Assembly (NCBI GenBank): GCA_026391795.1
Contig: JAPLDI010000022.1
Span: forward strand, 124,001 to 188,000
Reading direction: 5' to 3'
Length of the DNA: 64,000 nucleotides
From: Bacteroidota bacterium
GTDB lineage: Bacteria; Bacteroidota; Bacteroidia; Bacteroidales; FEN-979
Shown piece after piece: positions 60,778 through 64,000 of the stretch. The position numbers and the translations under genes are program-made. The first letter of the stretch is position 1, and each line of letters opens with the position of its first letter. The notes under the pieces were generated by a model. That model searched no databases, had not been told where the DNA came from, and saw only the letters and a list, made by a program, of their open reading frames with translations.

Positions 60778-61590
60778 TTATTCTTTTTTTGCAACCACAA
60801 TTGAACGCCACACCTCGTCATCCTCATACATCTTCATGTTTCCTGAGGGGTTCTCCTCCTGGCCTTCCATTCCCGCATTGGGTCGCATCCCCCCCGGGCG
60901 GTCCTGCCCTCGCCCGCTCTGCATATCGGTAGGATTCCCTTCCGGCGTTGAACCCGGTTGGGCATCCTTTGGCTTCGGAGCTCCTTTTACGACAATTCCA
61001 ACCGCGAGAGGATTTGCTGCACGGACATCCTGGGCAAAGACGCTAAACGGAACCCTGGCTTCATAAACCATGACATTGGTGGAATCCCAGTTGACGGCGG
61101 CCATAACGCCATTCTTCCCCGATTTGATACTCTGGAAACCGTTGACCCCGTTTTTGAACCCGGTCAGGTCGAGGTCCTGCATCTGTAACAGGCACATGAG
61201 GTGCATCGTTTTCCGGTCGCGATGATCATCCGGGTTCATCCTCACGCCGATGGGGAAATGCAAAGTAGCCTCCGGCTTTTTCTTTCCCCTGCTGTTGAAC
61301 CGCAATTCAATACCGTTCCGGAGCACCTTCATCTGTGCCCCCTCATCAGCAATCCTGACGCAGATGTAAAATGCAGCAGAATCATTGACAATGGCATAAT
61401 TGAGAAGGGCCTGTTTGGTATAACTGAATAATGAATTTTCCCATTCCGATGATTTTCCATTCACAATAATACCCTCCTTGTATACCGACGGGTACTTGCT
61501 TCCTTTATCAGGTTTGCCAGAGTTTCCTGCAAAACCCAATGTGCTAATAAACGGGAAGATCAGGATCAGAGAAAAGATTTTCATGTTCAT
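60778..61590 (-). CDS. Secreted protein with a CBM9/DOMON-like fold, unknown function
   Basis: A 270-residue protein from the ATG at 61590 (or 61584). The signal MNMKIFSLILIFPFISTLGFAG follows directly. The body has IIVNGKSSEWENSLFSYTKQA, YAIVNDSAAFYICVRIADEG and NGIELRFNSRGKKKPEATLHFP, resembling the beta-sandwich carbohydrate-binding family 9-like domains common in Bacteroidota. After about residue 200 comes a Pro/Gly/Gln-rich low-complexity tail (GSTPEGNPTDMQSGRGQDRPG). A longer frame to 61764 runs through the -7 box at 61668 and has no signal peptide, so it is rejected. Confidence 0.78.
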   Translation of the reverse strand: MNMKIFSLILIFPFISTLGFAGNSGKPDKGSKYPSVYKEGIIVNGKSSEWENSLFSYTKQALLNYAIVNDSAAFYICVRIADEGAQMKVLRNGIELRFNSRGKKKPEATLHFPIGVRMNPDDHRDRKTMHLMCLLQMQDLDLTGFKNGVNGFQSIKSGKNGVMAAVNWDSTNVMVYEARVPFSVFAQDVRAANPLAVGIVVKGAPKPKDAQPGSTPEGNPTDMQSGRGQDRPGGMRPNAGMEGQEENPSGNMKMYEDDEVWRSIVVAKKE

Positions 61591-61961
61591 AAGGCAACGT
61601 TGTTCAATAACCTGTGAGAAGATGTGAGCCTCTTTATTTTTATTGAAGTAACCGGTTCCGGTCCTGACAAAGATAGAATATTTTCTGCCGTGACGGTCAG
61701 AACATGAATCTTCTTTGCTGAAGAAATGTTCGTTGTTTTTTAGAAAAAAAGTAACTGCTTTCATGAAAGGGTAATCTTCTTTTGTGTATTTTCGCCGGTG
61801 CTTTTACGTTTTTTACGTATCTGCAGCTCTTCATTATCTGCGTGATTTACTTACCTGATTATTTCATGAAGAGGTAAAAGTATTGATTGCCCTTTCTTCT
61901 GCTGTTTTTGCTAAACAAGCCGGGATGGATTTGAACTAATGTACCACTCTAAAAACGAACG
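61591..61961. other. Divergent gap between the secreted protein and the Rh channel
   Basis: 371 bp with one clear promoter box facing left (61668). Facing right I see no TAnnTTTG and no sigma-54 box, so control of the ammonium channel is not visible. Confidence 0.55.
61668..61675 (-). promoter_or_regulatory. -7 promoter box (TATCTTTG) for the secreted protein operon
   Basis: The minus strand reads TATCTTTG, 77 nt before the ATG at 61590. Confidence 0.5.
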
Positions 61962-63137
61962 ATGATGAAAAAAAGAAGTACTGCACTGAAAATGACGCTA
62001 TCTCTCCTATTCTTCGGCTTAGCATCTGCCGTCTTTGCCCAGGGAAACATCAAAACCGAGGTTTCCTCCATTCTTGAATTCCAGCAGTATGACCGTGCCA
62101 TTCACATCATGGCCATGCTGATCCTGGGTTTCGGGTTCCTGATGGTTTTTGTAAAGAACTATGGCCGGTCAGCTCTCACAGCAACCTTTCTTCTCGTCAG
62201 TGTTGCAATCCCTCTCTATATGGCCGGAAGCAGTCTGATTCACGGGGACGGAAGCAATAAAGAAATTGAACGGCTCATCCTTGCAGAATTCGGAGCCGCC
62301 AGCCTCCTCATCGCTGCCGGAGCCTTGCTGGGAAGAATAAAAATGCATCAATACATTATCCTTGGATTGCTCTTCATTCCCTGCTACATGCTGAATGAGT
62401 GGATCATCCTGGACAATGGCCTGGGATTGTTAAAAAGCGGTTTTGCTGATACCGGCGGATCCATCGTCATTCACGCATTCGGAGCTATCTTCGGAATTGC
62501 AGCCGCCATTTCCCTGACCACTTCCGACAGTCTTGAAAAACCGGTTACTTCTGATAGTTCAAGCGACCGTTTTTCCATGATCGGCAGCATGGTGCTCTGG
62601 ATTTTCTGGCCCAGCTTCTGTGCAGCGCTGGTTCCTGCAGAGGCAATTCCCATGACCGTCGTCAATGTATTCCTGGCGCTTTGCGGTTCCACGCTGGTCA
62701 CTTATGTTTTGTCCGTATGGATCCGCGGGAAGATCAGCATCGCCGACATTGCAAATGCGGCACTTGCAGGCGGCGTAGCCATCGGGGCCACCTGCGATCA
62801 TGCAAACCATATGACCGCTCTTGTCATCGGACTCATTGCCGGGGCAATTTCTGCAACGGGTTTTGCAGTTCTCCAGGATCGCCAGAAAAAGCTTCTTAAA
62901 ACTGTTGATACCTGCGGTGTCACCAATCTTCATGGCCTGCCCGGTTTGTTCGGAGGCTTGATTGCCATCCCGGTTGTTTTCGGATTAAGCGCCGTGGCGC
63001 AGTTAACCGGGATTGCAATTACAATCGTACTGGCCATCGGTGCCGGACTCATTTCAGGCAAGGTTATATCCTTATTTGGCCAGCGAAAGGAAGTTTACTC
63101 TGATGTGGAAGAGTTTGTGGATGCCGAAGCAGATTAG
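61962..63137 (+). CDS. Rh-type ammonium/gas channel (Amt/Mep/Rh superfamily)
   Basis: A 391-residue protein with about 11 membrane segments after an N-terminal signal-like segment ending AVFAQG. Its conserved blocks follow Rhesus proteins more than bacterial AmtB: FLMVFVKNYGRSA, EFGAASLLIAAGALLGR, DTGGSIVIHAFGAIFGIA (H171 of the pore pair), ALAGGVAIGA and DTCGVTNLHGLPGLFGGL (H324, second pore His). AmtB proteins normally read D-x-F-x-x-H-G-x-G-G at the last site. The family conducts NH3/NH4+ and in some members CO2. There is no glnB/glnK gene next to it, unlike typical amtB loci. Confidence 0.9.
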   Translation: MMKKRSTALKMTLSLLFFGLASAVFAQGNIKTEVSSILEFQQYDRAIHIMAMLILGFGFLMVFVKNYGRSALTATFLLVSVAIPLYMAGSSLIHGDGSNKEIERLILAEFGAASLLIAAGALLGRIKMHQYIILGLLFIPCYMLNEWIILDNGLGLLKSGFADTGGSIVIHAFGAIFGIAAAISLTTSDSLEKPVTSDSSSDRFSMIGSMVLWIFWPSFCAALVPAEAIPMTVVNVFLALCGSTLVTYVLSVWIRGKISIADIANAALAGGVAIGATCDHANHMTALVIGLIAGAISATGFAVLQDRQKKLLKTVDTCGVTNLHGLPGLFGGLIAIPVVFGLSAVAQLTGIAITIVLAIGAGLISGKVISLFGQRKEVYSDVEEFVDAEAD

Positions 63138-63237
63138 GACATGCGGACAGCGGACATTGAGGGTAGGCTCCTTGTAAGAAATGAAAGCAGCTAAAGGAAA
63201 AGGGTATAACTCTACAAAAAAATAGTTCGCTGCTTCG

Positions 63238-63855
63238 CTATTTCTGTGCTCTCTTCTGCACTTCCCGCATCAGTTTCAGCGGGGTATCGATTACAATCAT
63301 GTTATATAACCAGGCGGGAATATTTCCTGCAGGATCAATAAATCCTTCCAGGATTATGAGGATTCTCCCTTTGGGTAAGGGTTGAAGGGTCCATTTTTGC
63401 CAGTACTTTGTAACCCGTATCAGGTCCGGCTTTTCCGGTACCACATTCAGAAGTGGTGTGGAATAAACGGTGCGGGTTCCCGAACCGGAATCCGTCAGGA
63501 TCTTCACATCGGCAACCAGATCTCGATCGGTAAAGGGCCAGGGAGAATCATAAACCAGGTAATACTGGATATGCATGTCCTTTTCAAATTTTAGCACCCT
63601 GACCTGGTGAACATATTCGCCCCACCATTCCAGGTCTTTCGGATTTCCGATCATGGAGCTGACCACCTCCATATCGGCTTTGATCTCCATTACCCCCCGG
63701 AAGGATTTTAAGGAACTGTTATCTTCATCCCGTGTGTACAGTTTTATCTGATGTCGTTCCTTGACAAAATCCCAACCCTTTCCTGAATGATCAGAAAGGG
63801 CCGGAAAGGCCGGAAACAAAACTAGAAGGAACAGGATCCGCAGGTTCATCATCAT
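63238..63855 (-). CDS. START-domain lipid-binding-like protein
   Basis: A 205-residue protein with signal peptide MMMNLRILFLLVLFPAFPALS. The START/SRPBCC fold is suggested by GWDFVKERHQIKLYTRDED, FRGVMEIKADMEVVSSMIGNP, DSPWPFTDRDLVADVKI (the most typical block) and PAWLYNMIVIDTPLKLMREV. It probably binds a hydrophobic ligand in the periplasm. It starts 13 bp after the ketoacyl synthase gene, so both are likely cotranscribed and it may handle that enzyme's lipid product; this is inference. Confidence 0.87.
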   Translation of the reverse strand: MMMNLRILFLLVLFPAFPALSDHSGKGWDFVKERHQIKLYTRDEDNSSLKSFRGVMEIKADMEVVSSMIGNPKDLEWWGEYVHQVRVLKFEKDMHIQYYLVYDSPWPFTDRDLVADVKILTDSGSGTRTVYSTPLLNVVPEKPDLIRVTKYWQKWTLQPLPKGRILIILEGFIDPAGNIPAWLYNMIVIDTPLKLMREVQKRAQK

Positions 63856-63868
63856 AAAATGAATTGGG

Positions 63869-64000
63869 TCAGCATTGCCAGAGTCCTGCGGTAATCACCC
63901 CGCCGGTTCCGAAACTGCAGAGAAGCACCTTTTTCCCCTGGATGGTATCTTTTATTGAATTTAACGCGATGCCCACGGAGGGGACTCCACAGTTCCCAGT
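63869..64000 (-). CDS. Ketoacyl-ACP synthase III family protein, C-terminal end (5' end outside window)
   Basis: 44 codons including the stop are present. They read TGNCGVPSVGIALNSI, then GKKVLLCSFGTGGVITAGLWQC and TGA. The G-N-x-G-x-x-S pattern contains the Asn of the KAS III Cys-His-Asn triad, and LLCSFGTGG is the usual final strand and glycine turn. The Cys and His lie outside the window. It could be FabH itself or a paralogue from a specialised lipid or polyketide cluster. Confidence 0.85.
   Translation of the reverse strand, partial: TGNCGVPSVGIALNSIKDTIQGKKVLLCSFGTGGVITAGLWQC

Noticed and set aside
61591-61764. Extended N-terminus of the secreted protein from 61764.
   Set aside because: It spans a -7 promoter box and would hide the signal peptide that starts at 61590.

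Overview
The window looks like chromosomal DNA of a member of the Bacteroidota, probably an uncultured Bacteroidales-like lineage. The evidence is a full-length SprA and a PorP/SprF protein of the type IX secretion system, an ECF sigma / FecR / STN-type TonB receptor / DUF4249 module, the gene order ruvA-sprA-gcvH-vanZ, the suf order sufB-C-D-S-E, and repeated upstream boxes fitting the Bacteroidota -7 promoter consensus TAnnTTTG. Shine-Dalgarno sequences are mostly absent. Two genes are cut by the window edges: dxs on the left and a ketoacyl-ACP synthase III on the right. No tRNA, rRNA, CRISPR array, insertion sequence or prophage was seen.

Layout. 1-3.5 kb: dxs, sufT and typA (minus). 3.8-10 kb: a trans-envelope signalling and uptake module in transcription order ECF sigma, FecR anti-sigma, TonB-dependent receptor, DUF4249 lipoprotein, then another lipoprotein; an orphan ABC membrane domain precedes it. 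11-17.5 kb: an internally duplicated lipoprotein, then the sufBCDSE iron-sulfur assembly operon. 17.7-22.6 kb: thiL, a secreted isochorismatase-like protein, a secreted beta-propeller protein, uvrC. 22.7-31.5 kb: ruvA-sprA-gcvH-vanZ. 31.6-41.5 kb: two thioredoxin-fold envelope proteins, a large GH38 alpha-mannosidase, recX, prfB with its programmed frameshift, an ArsC-like protein, fumC. 41.6-49.7 kb: acs, a GT39 / membrane PHP-protein pair, an Nramp transporter, a 5'-nucleotidase. 50-57.9 kb: the most unusual part, a sensor kinase gene disrupted at a poly-C tract, a sigma-54-type response regulator, two progressively shortened regulator paralogues, and PorP/SprF. 57.9-64 kb: an ABC-F ATPase, an ornithine-cyclodeaminase relative, a secreted protein, an Rh-type ammonium channel, a START-domain protein and a KAS III C-terminus.

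What stands out. At 50-58 kb a near-consensus sigma-54 promoter lies in front of a small ORF and porP, and a weaker one lies in front of the two shortened regulators. Each has a CGCAC/GTGCG palindrome centred about 150 bp upstream. With the adjacent NtrC-type activator and cytoplasmic PAS kinase this suggests a self-contained sigma-54 circuit acting on a type IX secretion-associated outer-membrane protein. Separately, many intergenic gaps hold short tandem repeats that differ in sequence but share a 7-nt period. Two of them, in opposite orientation, are copies of one composite element. A second repeat family, palindromes built on GCGGAATT/AATTCCGC, sits between convergent genes.
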